Below are positions 1 to 4,706 of a DNA stretch of 5,252 bases, piece after piece (position 1 is the stretch's first letter; each line of letters starts with the position of its first letter). A model generated the notes under the pieces. It was not told where the DNA came from. It searched no databases and was given only the letters and a program-made list of their open reading frames with translations. A program made the position numbers and the translations under genes. Source of the DNA: Rhodocyclales bacterium (GTDB taxonomy: Bacteria > Pseudomonadota > Gammaproteobacteria > Burkholderiales > Rhodocyclaceae); assembly GCA_021413665.1 (NCBI GenBank), contig JAIOPW010000456.1, positions 1 through 5,252 on the forward strand, in the 5' to 3' direction.

Positions 1-306
1 GATGGCGTCGAGGCCCTTGTCGGTGTATTTCATCTTGTTCCACGGCATCCATGCGGCCTTGCCCTGCAGGGTATAGGCGCTGCCGAGGTAGGCCGAGTAC
101 AGGGGCTTCATGGCGGGGTTGCCGGGCGTGGCCTGGAAGGCCGTAACGGCGGCGTCGAGTTGGGCGGAATCGCCCCGGCGGGCCTTGGTGAAGCTGGCAA
201 ATGCGGCGTCGAAGGCGGGGTCGGTGGCTGGCTGGGCGACGGCCGGGGACGCGAGCGATAGCACCAGCAGGGCCAGCAGAAGACAGCGGGAAGCAAGGGA
301 TGGCAT
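1..306 (-). CDS. Exported protein of unknown function, 3'-truncated by window edge
   Basis: I do not recognise this gene by name. The reading frame stays open from the ATG at 306-304 to base 1, giving 102 codons, so the C-terminus lies outside the window. Residues 1-25 form a classical Sec signal peptide: a short polar start, a hydrophobic core rich in Leu and Ala around residues 8-20, and an Ala-Val-Ala site after which cleavage is expected near residue 24. The mature part begins Gln-Pro-Ala-Thr-Asp. It is Ala-rich and helical-looking, with a segment around residues 78-100 (GSAYTLQGKAAWMPWNKMKY) that resembles the helix-turn-helix rhythm of tetratricopeptide-type proteins, so a periplasmic TPR-like protein is possible. 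The start is supported by an AGGAG ribosome binding site at 317-321, ten bases upstream, and by a promoter further upstream. It is transcribed away from hsp20. Export is well supported; function is unknown. Confidence 0.75.
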   Translation of the reverse strand, partial: MPSLASRCLLLALLVLSLASPAVAQPATDPAFDAAFASFTKARRGDSAQLDAAVTAFQATPGNPAMKPLYSAYLGSAYTLQGKAAWMPWNKMKYTDKGLDAI

Positions 307-337
307 GGCTTATCGGCTCCTGGGGTTGGGTGTGGCC

Positions 338-366
338 ATCCTATGGGCTGGTCGCCGTCCTGTCAG
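338..366 (-). promoter_or_regulatory. Sigma70-like promoter for the exported protein gene
   Basis: Read on the minus strand there is a -35 box CTGACA (361-366, five of six matches to TTGACA), a spacer of exactly 17 bases, and a -10 box TAGGAT (338-343, four of six matches to TATAAT). Transcription would start near 331, giving a short leader of about 25 bases that contains the AGGAG site at 317-321. The call rests on consensus matching and position only. Confidence 0.5.
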
Positions 367-410
367 TCGCGATCCGACGAATTGCCGGGAATGAGGTGCG
401 AACCGGTTGC

Positions 411-436
411 CCGGGCGACGAAGCGCCCGGCGTTTT
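411..436 (+). terminator. Terminator-like hairpin between divergent genes
   Basis: CCGGGCG (411-417) and CGCCCGG (424-430) form a perfect 7-bp stem with a 6-base loop, followed by CG and four T (433-436) on the plus strand. This resembles a weak intrinsic terminator. However, it lies between two divergently transcribed genes and no plus-strand gene ends before it in this window. It could protect the hsp20 promoter from read-through, end an unannotated small transcript, or be a chance GC-rich hairpin. Confidence 0.3.
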
Positions 437-467
437 GGGGTTCGCTTGCCCCCTGATGGCACCCCCT

Positions 468-495
468 CTTGAAATCCTTCCTGCGGCACCTATTT
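468..495 (+). promoter_or_regulatory. Sigma32 (RpoH) heat-shock promoter of hsp20
   Basis: The -35 element CTTGAAA at 468-474 is a perfect match to the RpoH consensus. After a 13-base spacer, ACCTATTT at 488-495 matches the CCCCATNT -10 element at five of its seven defined positions. Spacing and position fit a start of transcription near 502-505, about 45 bases before the hsp20 start codon. Small heat-shock genes are classical RpoH targets, so sequence and context agree. Confidence 0.7.
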
Positions 496-504
496 CTTGT
501 GCAA

Positions 505-541
505 GGCCTCCTCATGCCCGAGGCCATTCAACGAAAAGGAG
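505..541 (+). promoter_or_regulatory. hsp20 5' leader with two competing helices (candidate RNA thermometer)
   Basis: Two pairings are visible in the leader. GGCCTC (505-510) can pair with GAGGCC (520-525) across a 9-base loop. Alternatively CTCCT (508-512) can pair with AGGAG (537-541), which is the Shine-Dalgarno sequence of hsp20. Both use bases 508-510, so they exclude each other. The second would hide the ribosome binding site. Thermosensing leaders are common upstream of bacterial hsp20 genes (ROSE and fourU classes), but this sequence does not match either class clearly. The function is inferred. Confidence 0.35.
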
Positions 542-548
542 AATGAAC

Positions 549-962
549 ATGAGCAACCTGATCCGTCGTGACCCCCTTGATGATTTCTTCCGCGGCTTTT
601 TCGTCCGTCCCGTCGACTTCGGTTCGCAGCCCGATGCGCCGGTAGTCAAGATCGACGTAAAGGAGCAGGAAAACGGCTATCTGGTCCATGCCGAGATTCC
701 CGGCGTGAAGAAGGAGGACATTCAGGTCAGCATCGATGGCGCCATCGTTTCGATCAGCGCGGAACGCCGCGAAGAGAAGGACGTCAAGGAAGGCGAGCGT
801 GTGCTTCGTTCCGAGCGTTATGTAGGCAAGGTTTCGCGCAGCTTCCAGTTGGCGCAGGAAATCGATGAAGCGCAGGTGAATGCGAAATACACCGACGGCG
901 TTCTGGAACTGGCGCTGCCGAAAAAGGCCGCCACCCAGGCGCGCCGCATCACCATCCAGTGA
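549..962 (+). CDS. Small heat-shock protein, Hsp20/IbpA class
   Basis: A cytoplasmic ATP-independent holdase that binds unfolding proteins and keeps them soluble for refolding by DnaK/ClpB. The protein has 137 residues, normal for bacterial Hsp20. A short N-terminal arm (about 1-30, with Asp-Asp-Phe-Phe near 11-14) precedes the alpha-crystallin domain (about 31-124). That domain shows the family signatures AEIPGVKKEDI (48-58) and the AKYTDGVLELALPKK stretch (112-126). The C-terminal tail ends in an Ile-Thr-Ile motif (134-136), the I-x-I anchor that docks onto neighbouring subunits in the oligomer. An ATG also lies two codons upstream at 543, but the AGGAG at 537-541 sits one base from it and seven bases from the ATG at 549, so 549 is preferred. 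The open frame continues far upstream (from 201), but that part crosses the promoter and is not coding. Expression should be heat-inducible through the RpoH promoter at 468-495. It converges on the hvf operon with only three bases between stop codons. Confidence 0.95.
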   Translation: MSNLIRRDPLDDFFRGFFVRPVDFGSQPDAPVVKIDVKEQENGYLVHAEIPGVKKEDIQVSIDGAIVSISAERREEKDVKEGERVLRSERYVGKVSRSFQLAQEIDEAQVNAKYTDGVLELALPKKAATQARRITIQ

Positions 963-965
963 TCG

Positions 966-1478
966 TCAGCGCCGCGCGTCGGGCAGGCGCGCGGCGATCA
1001 GTGCATCCAGCGACAGCCGCCCCGGTCCGGAAAGTATCAGTGGCAGCAGCATGGCGAGGAAGAGTGCCGGCAGCTTGAAGTTGCCCTGGCCCTTGTCGGT
1101 AATCGCATAGCCTTGCGCGAGTTCGGCCAGGGTCGCCCATTCCGCCGGCCAATGCACCGAGGCAGTCGCGACGACTGTAAGGACGAACAGCGAAACGCCG
1201 AAGAAGCGGGTACCGAGGCCGAGCACCAGCGCGATGCCGCCGACGATTTCGAACCAGGTGGCCATCTGCCAGCTGAATTGTGGCGGAACGATGCTGAACG
1301 GAAACGGGAACCTGTCCTGGATGTCGGCGAACCAGTTCTCGCCTCGGAACTTTTCGAGGCCGGATTCGAAGAACTCCCAACCGAGCAGCAGGCGCAGGCC
1401 GAGCACCCCGAGCCAGAGGCCGATCCCGTCGATGCCGCCAAGGATGGCGGTGCTGGCCGATGCGATGCGATTCTTCAT
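966..1478 (-). CDS. hvfX: DoxX-family membrane protein of the Hvf RiPP operon (HvfX type)
   Basis: The last gene of the hvf operon encodes a 170-residue inner-membrane protein. Hydrophobic segments lie at about 17-34, 74-90, 92-109 and 135-150, the four-helix layout of DoxX/DoxD-like proteins. Typical family features are the LGLRLLLGWEFFESGLEKF stretch (26-44), in which a Gly-Trp-Phe-Phe-Glu-Ser-Gly-Lys pattern recurs, and a C-terminal GPGRLSLDAL (151-160). DoxX proteins accompany DUF692/DUF2063 pairs in many metallophore clusters. Their exact role, whether electron transfer, maturation or handling of the peptide at the membrane, is not settled, so only the association is claimed. The ATG overlaps the hvfC stop codon as ATGA (1478-1475), and a GGAG lies seven bases upstream inside hvfC, so the two are probably translationally coupled. 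The frame is open further upstream to 1760, but that part is hvfC in another frame. The last codons contain the 9-bp inverted repeat at 970-996. Confidence 0.88.
   Translation of the reverse strand: MKNRIASASTAILGGIDGIGLWLGVLGLRLLLGWEFFESGLEKFRGENWFADIQDRFPFPFSIVPPQFSWQMATWFEIVGGIALVLGLGTRFFGVSLFVLTVVATASVHWPAEWATLAELAQGYAITDKGQGNFKLPALFLAMLLPLILSGPGRLSLDALIAARLPDARR
970..996. terminator. GC-rich hairpin at the hsp20/hvfX convergent junction
   Basis: Bases 970-978 and 988-996 form a perfect 9-bp GC-rich stem with a 9-base loop, starting eight bases after the hsp20 stop codon. No T-run follows on the plus strand and no clear one on the minus strand, so it is not a textbook intrinsic terminator. 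It may stall RNA polymerase or protect the hsp20 mRNA 3' end. It lies wholly inside the hvfX coding sequence. Confidence 0.4.
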
Positions 1479-2224
1479 GTTGCGACTCCAAGCAGTGCGC
1501 CGGCATCGCGCAGTTCCCGGAGCAGCGCCGCTCCGTGTGCGATCACGGCGGCGGGGTCCGGATGCTGCAACTCGCCCGCGACCTGGACACAAGCCGCCGT
1601 GCCGCTGGCGCCGACTTCCTGCAGCAGGGCGACCAGGCGCGCGCTGACCGGATTGAGTTCGATGAAACGCACGGTGTGCGCCGCATCGCGATAAACCAGC
1701 AACTGCACCGGCTGCGGCTTGCGTGGACGCCAGGCCGGTCCGATGCGATGTACCGGCCATCGGTAGGCGAGGTTCATCAGTGCCGGGGCCAGCACCGGGT
1801 GGTCCCGCATCGGGTCGCCGACAGGGTCATGGGCGGGAGTCGCGACATCCATCACGTCGAGCGCCAGTTCCACCCACTCGTAGTGCGCGAGTTCCAGCGC
1901 CCAGGGTGGGAGCGCGACGGGCAGGGACGGGGCTTCGTTCAGCCAGCGCAGGAACTCGCGGGGAATTTCGCGGAAGTACGGCGTCTGACAGCGTGCGTCG
2001 CGGAAAAAGGCGTCGACGAGCCGGCCCCAGCGTCGGGTGCCGAGCATTTCGCGGCTGACGGGAAAGCAGGCCAGCAGGAAGCCTTCGAGATTGTTGCGCA
2101 GCAGTTCGCGGTAGAGGCCGGCGCGGCGTGCCGGCACGCCGGCGGGCCGCTCGCGTCCGCGCGGATCGCGCAGGTGGCGGCCGAAAGCGATCTGAAACTC
2201 CTGAAATGGCATCGGTGCGTTCAT
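1475..2224 (-). CDS. hvfC: DUF2063 RiPP maturation partner protein HvfC
   Basis: A partner protein of the MNIO enzyme encoded just upstream. In related systems (HvfB/HvfC, bufferin enzymes, and by analogy TglH/TglI) the partner is required for modification of the precursor, probably by delivering the peptide. The protein has 249 residues and is cytoplasmic, with no signal peptide. The N-terminal DUF2063 domain (about 5-97) shows family marks: RAGLYRELLRNNLEGFL (34-50), FPVSREMLG (54-62), and a TPYFREIPREFLRWL stretch (81-95). The middle has LAHYEWVELAL (112-122), also typical of the family. The C-terminal part (about 145-245) contains AYRWPVHRI (153-161) and LNPVSARLVALL (190-201). The start at 2224 overlaps the hvfB stop codon as ATGA, with an AAAAGG ribosome binding site seven bases before it. 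The frame runs back to 2344 but there it shadows hvfB. A further ATGA overlap leads into hvfX. Confidence 0.92.
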   Translation of the reverse strand: MNAPMPFQEFQIAFGRHLRDPRGRERPAGVPARRAGLYRELLRNNLEGFLLACFPVSREMLGTRRWGRLVDAFFRDARCQTPYFREIPREFLRWLNEAPSLPVALPPWALELAHYEWVELALDVMDVATPAHDPVGDPMRDHPVLAPALMNLAYRWPVHRIGPAWRPRKPQPVQLLVYRDAAHTVRFIELNPVSARLVALLQEVGASGTAACVQVAGELQHPDPAAVIAHGAALLRELRDAGALLGVAT

Positions 2225-3060
2225 GCCGCGGCCTTTTGCTGGTGGCGACGCTGGATCGCTGCGATCTGCGCCACCTCGGCACCGAGGTCGTCGAGCGCCG
2301 GGAAATTGAAGTCGCGTTCGAGGCAGGTTGGTTGCGGGCCGCATAGCTCATAGGCAGCGTCGAGCAGCACCCAGACCGGGTCGATCACAGGAGCACCGTG
2401 GGTATCCACCCGCAGTCCGTCATCCTCGACATAGTGGCCGGCGACGTGGAGGTAGCAGGTCCTCTCGAGCGGCAGCGCGCGCATGAAGACCAGCGCGTCG
2501 AAGCCGAAATTCAGGCTGTTGACATAGATGTTGTTGACGTCGAGGTGCAGCAGGCAGTCGGCCTCGCGCACCACGGCGGTGATGAATTCGGCCTCGCTCA
2601 TTTCGGCGCCGGGCGGGGCGACATAGTAGGAGGCGTTTTCGATGCCTATGCGCATGCCGAGGATGTCCTGGGCGCGGCGGATGCGATCCGCCACCCAGCG
2701 CACGGCGTCGGTGGAGCAGGGAATCGGCAGCAGGTCATAGAGCTGGCCGTCGTCGCCGCACCAGGACAGGTGCTCGGTGTAGAGCTGCATTCCGTGCTCG
2801 CGCATGAAGCCCTTGATCCGGCGCAGCAGTGCTTCATCCAGCGGGCGCGGGCCGCCGAGGTCGAGCGACAGGCCGTGGCAGACGAAGGGGAAGCGCTCGG
2901 TATAGCCACGCAGCTGTTTCGCCGAGCGCCCGCCCATGCCCGCCCAGTTTTCGGGGGCAAGCTCGAAGAAGTCTATGGCGGGAGGAAGCCCGGCGTCGAG
3001 CTGCGACAGCAGCTCGCGCCGGAAGCCGAGGCCCGCGCCGGAAGGTCCGGGGGCGCGCAT
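2221..3060 (-). CDS. hvfB: DUF692/MNIO RiPP peptide maturase HvfB
   Basis: A multinuclear non-heme iron-dependent oxidative enzyme with a TIM-barrel fold. Characterised relatives use iron and O2 to oxidise cysteines of a ribosomal peptide into oxazolone/thioamide or thiooxazole groups that bind copper. It has 279 residues, a usual length, with no signal peptide, so it acts in the cytoplasm before export. The conserved metal-site motifs appear in order: FFELAPENW (31-39), CHGLSLDLGG (61-70), TEHLSW (95-100), IENASYY (140-146), LHLDVNN (171-177), HVAGH (205-209), DTHGAPV (219-225) and LERDFNFP (247-254). The His, Glu, Asp and Asn residues expected as ligands (for example His62, Glu96, His97, Glu141, Asn142, His172, Asp174, His205, His209, His221, Glu248) are all present, so the enzyme looks intact. 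It starts six bases after the hvfA stop. Only a weak AAGAAG ribosome site lies upstream, which suggests dependence on hvfA translation. The next Met, at residue 42, would remove the first motif. Confidence 0.95.
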   Translation of the reverse strand: MRAPGPSGAGLGFRRELLSQLDAGLPPAIDFFELAPENWAGMGGRSAKQLRGYTERFPFVCHGLSLDLGGPRPLDEALLRRIKGFMREHGMQLYTEHLSWCGDDGQLYDLLPIPCSTDAVRWVADRIRRAQDILGMRIGIENASYYVAPPGAEMSEAEFITAVVREADCLLHLDVNNIYVNSLNFGFDALVFMRALPLERTCYLHVAGHYVEDDGLRVDTHGAPVIDPVWVLLDAAYELCGPQPTCLERDFNFPALDDLGAEVAQIAAIQRRHQQKAAA

Positions 3061-3066
3061 CGACGG

Positions 3067-3396
3067 CTACTTCTTCTTGTCGGCGCCGCACTTGCCTTCG
3101 CCGCACTTGCCGTCCTTCTTCTTGTCCATGGCCTTCTTGTCGGCACCGCACTTGCCGTCCTTGGCCTTGTCGGCACCGCACTTGCCGTCGGCCTTCTTGT
3201 CGGCGCCGCATTTGGCGTCCTTGGCCTTGTCGCCGCCGCATTTGCCGTCCATCTTCTTGTCGGCCTGGGCAAGCTGGTAGCCGCCGTCGAGCTTCTGCAT
3301 GCCGAAGGGGTTGTCGCCGGCACTGGCCACGGGGGACAGGGCGAAGGAAGCGGCGAAGGCGGCGCCGGCGGCGAGGGTCAGTTTCTGTTTTTTCAT
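3067..3396 (-). CDS. hvfA: HvfA-family copper-binding RiPP precursor (oxazolin/bufferin-like)
   Basis: Precursor of a secreted, post-translationally modified metallophore, 109 residues. A Sec signal peptide spans 1-26, with a Lys-rich start, an Ala-rich core and Ala-Ser-Ala before the cleavage site. A conserved-looking segment follows at 29-43 (NPFGMQKLDGGYQLA). From residue 46 on it is a Lys/Asp/Gly repeat region with exactly six Cys at 53, 63, 73, 83, 98 and 103 and none elsewhere. Each Cys is in x-K-C-G: DGKCG at 51-54, 71-74, 81-84 and 96-99 (Cys-centred), DAKCG around 63, and a single canonical EGKCG around 103. In HvfA and the bufferins such cysteines are oxidised by the MNIO enzyme to copper-ligating groups; that this happens here is inferred from the motifs and the adjacent hvfB/hvfC. 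The start at 3396 is chosen because AAGGAG lies seven bases upstream and the signal peptide begins there. The frame is open back to 3468, but that would bury the signal peptide. The likely role is copper binding in the periplasm or outside the cell. Confidence 0.92.
   Translation of the reverse strand: MKKQKLTLAAGAAFAASFALSPVASAGDNPFGMQKLDGGYQLAQADKKMDGKCGGDKAKDAKCGADKKADGKCGADKAKDGKCGADKKAMDKKKDGKCGEGKCGADKKK
3130..3249 (-). repeat. Four 30-base tandem repeats in hvfA (two 60-base units)
   Basis: Codons 50-89 of hvfA consist of four 10-codon units, each beginning Asp-Gly/Ala-Lys-Cys-Gly. Units 1 and 3 end in Asp-Lys-Ala-Lys, while units 2 and 4 end in Asp-Lys-Lys-Ala. The array is therefore best seen as two copies of a 60-base unit, pointing to tandem duplication. 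A degenerate part follows, with Cys 98 and Cys 103 only five residues apart. Confidence 0.85.
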
Positions 3397-3486
3397 GGTG
3401 GAACTCCTTGCTGGGTTGAGGGTGTGGAGGGCAGCTGACACCAAACCGGTGCAACAGTCCTCCGCCATTCGACGGCTCAGGTTCCG

Positions 3487-3504
3487 ATTCCTTACAAATT
3501 CCTT
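3487..3504. promoter_or_regulatory. Direct repeat ATTCCTT x2, candidate hvf operator or promoter part
   Basis: ATTCCTT occurs at 3487-3493 and again at 3498-3504, one helical turn (11 bases) apart. On the minus strand these read AAGGAAT, and a further GGAAC follows at 3481-3485. They lie about 90 bases upstream of the hvfA start codon. GGAA-type elements are typical of -35 boxes for extracytoplasmic-function sigma factors, which control hvf-like operons in other bacteria. I could not find a -10 element at the right spacing, so binding of a regulator is only a possibility. Confidence 0.3.
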
Positions 3505-3588
3505 GAAGATTCATGCAAAAGCCTGGCTCGACCAAAGGTGCTCACGCCGCCTGCAGGGAGAAACTCGAGCGAAGCGAGCCAATGAATA

Positions 3589-3611
3589 GCCTCCCCGCGA
3601 GGGGGCGAGGC
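3589..3611. repeat. Inverted repeat with GCGA tetraloop
   Basis: GCCTC (3589-3593) can pair with GAGGC (3607-3611). Inside, CCC (3594-3596) pairs with GGG (3601-3603) and closes a GCGA loop of the stable GNRA type, leaving a three-base bulge on the right arm. No T-run follows. Function unknown. Confidence 0.45.
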
Positions 3612-3620
3612 GGGGTTTCA

Positions 3621-3634
3621 CAACGCATGCGTTG
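3621..3634. repeat. Perfect 14-bp palindrome CAACGCATGCGTTG
   Basis: The two halves match without mismatch or spacer, a shape typical of a site bound by a dimeric regulator. It lies about 225 bases upstream of hvfA and 170 bases upstream of argB. I do not recognise the bound protein, and chance is possible. Confidence 0.35.
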
Positions 3635-3646
3635 CGCCGCCGCAGC

Positions 3647-3670
3647 CGGCAGGCAGTGCAATGCCTGCCG
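3647..3670. repeat. 9-bp inverted repeat, hairpin
   Basis: CGGCAGGCA (3647-3655) and TGCCTGCCG (3662-3670) form a perfect 9-bp stem with a 6-base loop (GTGCAA). No T-run follows. It could be a repetitive extragenic element or part of a structured leader. Which one cannot be told from a single copy. Confidence 0.45.
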
Positions 3671-3742
3671 TGGGCCGCAAAGCGGATGGGAGGGGCGGGC
3701 CTTCAATTCGCCTTTAACGATTCCATGGTACGGGGCCGGTCG

Positions 3743-3770
3743 TGGCGACCGTGCAAGTTAAAGCTAGAAT
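3743..3770 (+). promoter_or_regulatory. Sigma70-like promoter of argB
   Basis: TAGAAT at 3765-3770 matches the -10 consensus at five of six positions. A weak -35 (TGGCGA, 3743-3748, three of six) lies 16 bases upstream. The expected transcript start near 3777 would give a short leader of about 27 bases before the ATG at 3804. The -10 call is reasonable; the -35 is poor. Confidence 0.4.
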
Positions 3771-3803
3771 GGGCGGAGTTACCACTTGCACTCGCCCACA
3801 CCC

Positions 3804-4688
3804 ATGAACGAAAAGCTTTCCCCCGAGATCAAGGCCGGCGTCCTGGCCGAAGCCCTGCCCTACATCAAGCGCTTCCACGGCAAGACCATCGTGGTCAAGT
3901 ACGGCGGCAATGCCATGACCGAGGAGCACCTCAAGCAGTGCTTCGCGCGCGACGTGGTGCTGCTCAAACTGGTCGGAATGAATCCGGTGGTCGTTCACGG
4001 CGGCGGCCCGCAGATCGAGAACCTGCTGGCCCGCGTCGGCAAGAAGGGCGAATTCGTCCAGGGCATGCGCGTCACCGATGCAGAGACCATGGACCTGGTG
4101 GAAATGGTGCTCGGCGGCCAGGTGAACAAGGAGATCGTCAACCTGATCAACCAGCACGGCGGCAAGGCCGTGGGTCTCACCGGCAAGGACGGCAACTTCA
4201 TCCGCGCCAAAAAACTGATGATGGAGAACAAGGACGCCCCCGGAGACCTGATCGACATCGGCCAGGTCGGCGACATCGTCTCCATCGATCCCAGCCTGAT
4301 CGCCCTGCTCGACACCGGCGCCTTCATTCCGGTGATCGCGCCGATCGGCGTCGGCGCCGAGGGCGAGACCTACAATATCAACGCCGACGTCGTCGCCGGC
4401 AAGATCGCCGAAGTCCTGAAGGCGGAAAAGCTGGTGCTGCTGACCAATACGCCGGGCGTGCTGGACCAGGCCGGCAATCTGCTGACGGGTGTCACGCCGA
4501 AACAGATCGACGACATGGTGGCGGACGGCACACTCTCCGGCGGCATGCTGCCGAAGATCAGTTCGGCGCTGGACGCCGCCCGCAGCGGCGTTAAAGGCGT
4601 GCACATCATCGACGGCCGTGTCGAACATGCGCTGCTGCTGGAAATCCTGACCGATGAAGGCGTCGGTACGCTGATCAAATCAAAGTGA
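3804..4688 (+). CDS. argB: Acetylglutamate kinase
   Basis: Phosphorylates N-acetyl-L-glutamate with ATP, the second step of arginine biosynthesis, in the cytoplasm. The protein has 294 residues and the amino-acid kinase fold throughout. Landmarks are KYGGNAM (32-38, phosphate-binding Lys and Gly loop), HGGGPQI (65-71, substrate loop), MRVTDAETM (88-96, with the substrate-binding Arg), LTGKDGN (125-131), NINAD (191-195), TNTPGVL (214-220) and GGMLPK (246-251, with a catalytic Lys). About 27 residues precede the first strand, as in the arginine-inhibited hexameric class rather than the shorter E. coli form, so feedback inhibition by arginine is likely. The start is uncertain: the ATG at 3804 has no good ribosome site, whereas an in-frame TTG at 3786 has GGAG seven bases before it and would add six residues. 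I keep the ATG because it suits the promoter position and common family N-termini. slmA follows after 18 bases, probably co-transcribed. Confidence 0.96.
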   Translation: MNEKLSPEIKAGVLAEALPYIKRFHGKTIVVKYGGNAMTEEHLKQCFARDVVLLKLVGMNPVVVHGGGPQIENLLARVGKKGEFVQGMRVTDAETMDLVEMVLGGQVNKEIVNLINQHGGKAVGLTGKDGNFIRAKKLMMENKDAPGDLIDIGQVGDIVSIDPSLIALLDTGAFIPVIAPIGVGAEGETYNINADVVAGKIAEVLKAEKLVLLTNTPGVLDQAGNLLTGVTPKQIDDMVADGTLSGGMLPKISSALDAARSGVKGVHIIDGRVEHALLLEILTDEGVGTLIKSK

Positions 4689-4706
4689 CCACGTGGAAAA
4701 CTCGCC

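Larger units (their letters stand above)
3397..3803. other. Non-coding region between hvfA and argB, rich in inverted repeats
   Basis: About 400 bases separate the two divergent genes. I see no credible gene in it: the open frames crossing it have no ribosome site and no recognisable protein. It holds a direct repeat near hvfA (3487-3504), a cluster of hairpins and a palindrome (3589-3670), and a sigma70-like promoter next to argB. No RNA family could be recognised by eye. Confidence 0.6.

Noticed and set aside
201..548. N-terminal extension of Hsp20 back to 201
   Set aside because: The extension covers the RpoH promoter and the divergent gene's promoter and is unlike any Hsp20 N-terminus. 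The ribosome site fits the ATG at 549.
1460..2353. Plus-strand open frame of 297 codons across hvfC
   Set aside because: Antisense shadow of hvfC; no ribosome site and no recognisable domain.
3130..3249. CRISPR-like array of 30-base periodic repeats
   Set aside because: The repeats are contiguous without unique spacers, keep one reading frame and encode the Cys motifs of hvfA, so they are coding repeats.
2398..3438. Long plus-strand open frame (346 codons) whose end looks like repeated membrane helices
   Set aside because: It is antisense to hvfB and hvfA. The apparent Leu/Val/Ala-rich helices are only the complement of the Lys/Asp/Gly/Cys repeats of hvfA. There is no ribosome site, and both minus-strand genes match known families.
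3397..3468. Longer HvfA start at 3468
   Set aside because: It would put 24 residues before a classical signal peptide and pass over the AAGGAG site that serves the ATG at 3396.
3467..3504. ECF sigma promoter upstream of hvfA built from GGAAT/GTAAGG and GTCGAAT
   Set aside because: On the minus strand GTAAGG and CGAAT are 18 bases apart, and the GGAA boxes are 13 or 24 bases from GTC. None of these equals the usual 16-17, so I report only the repeats.
3714..4628. Minus-strand open frame of 304 codons across argB
   Set aside because: It is antisense to a clear acetylglutamate kinase. Its His/Asp/Val-rich composition is what a GC-rich gene gives on the other strand.
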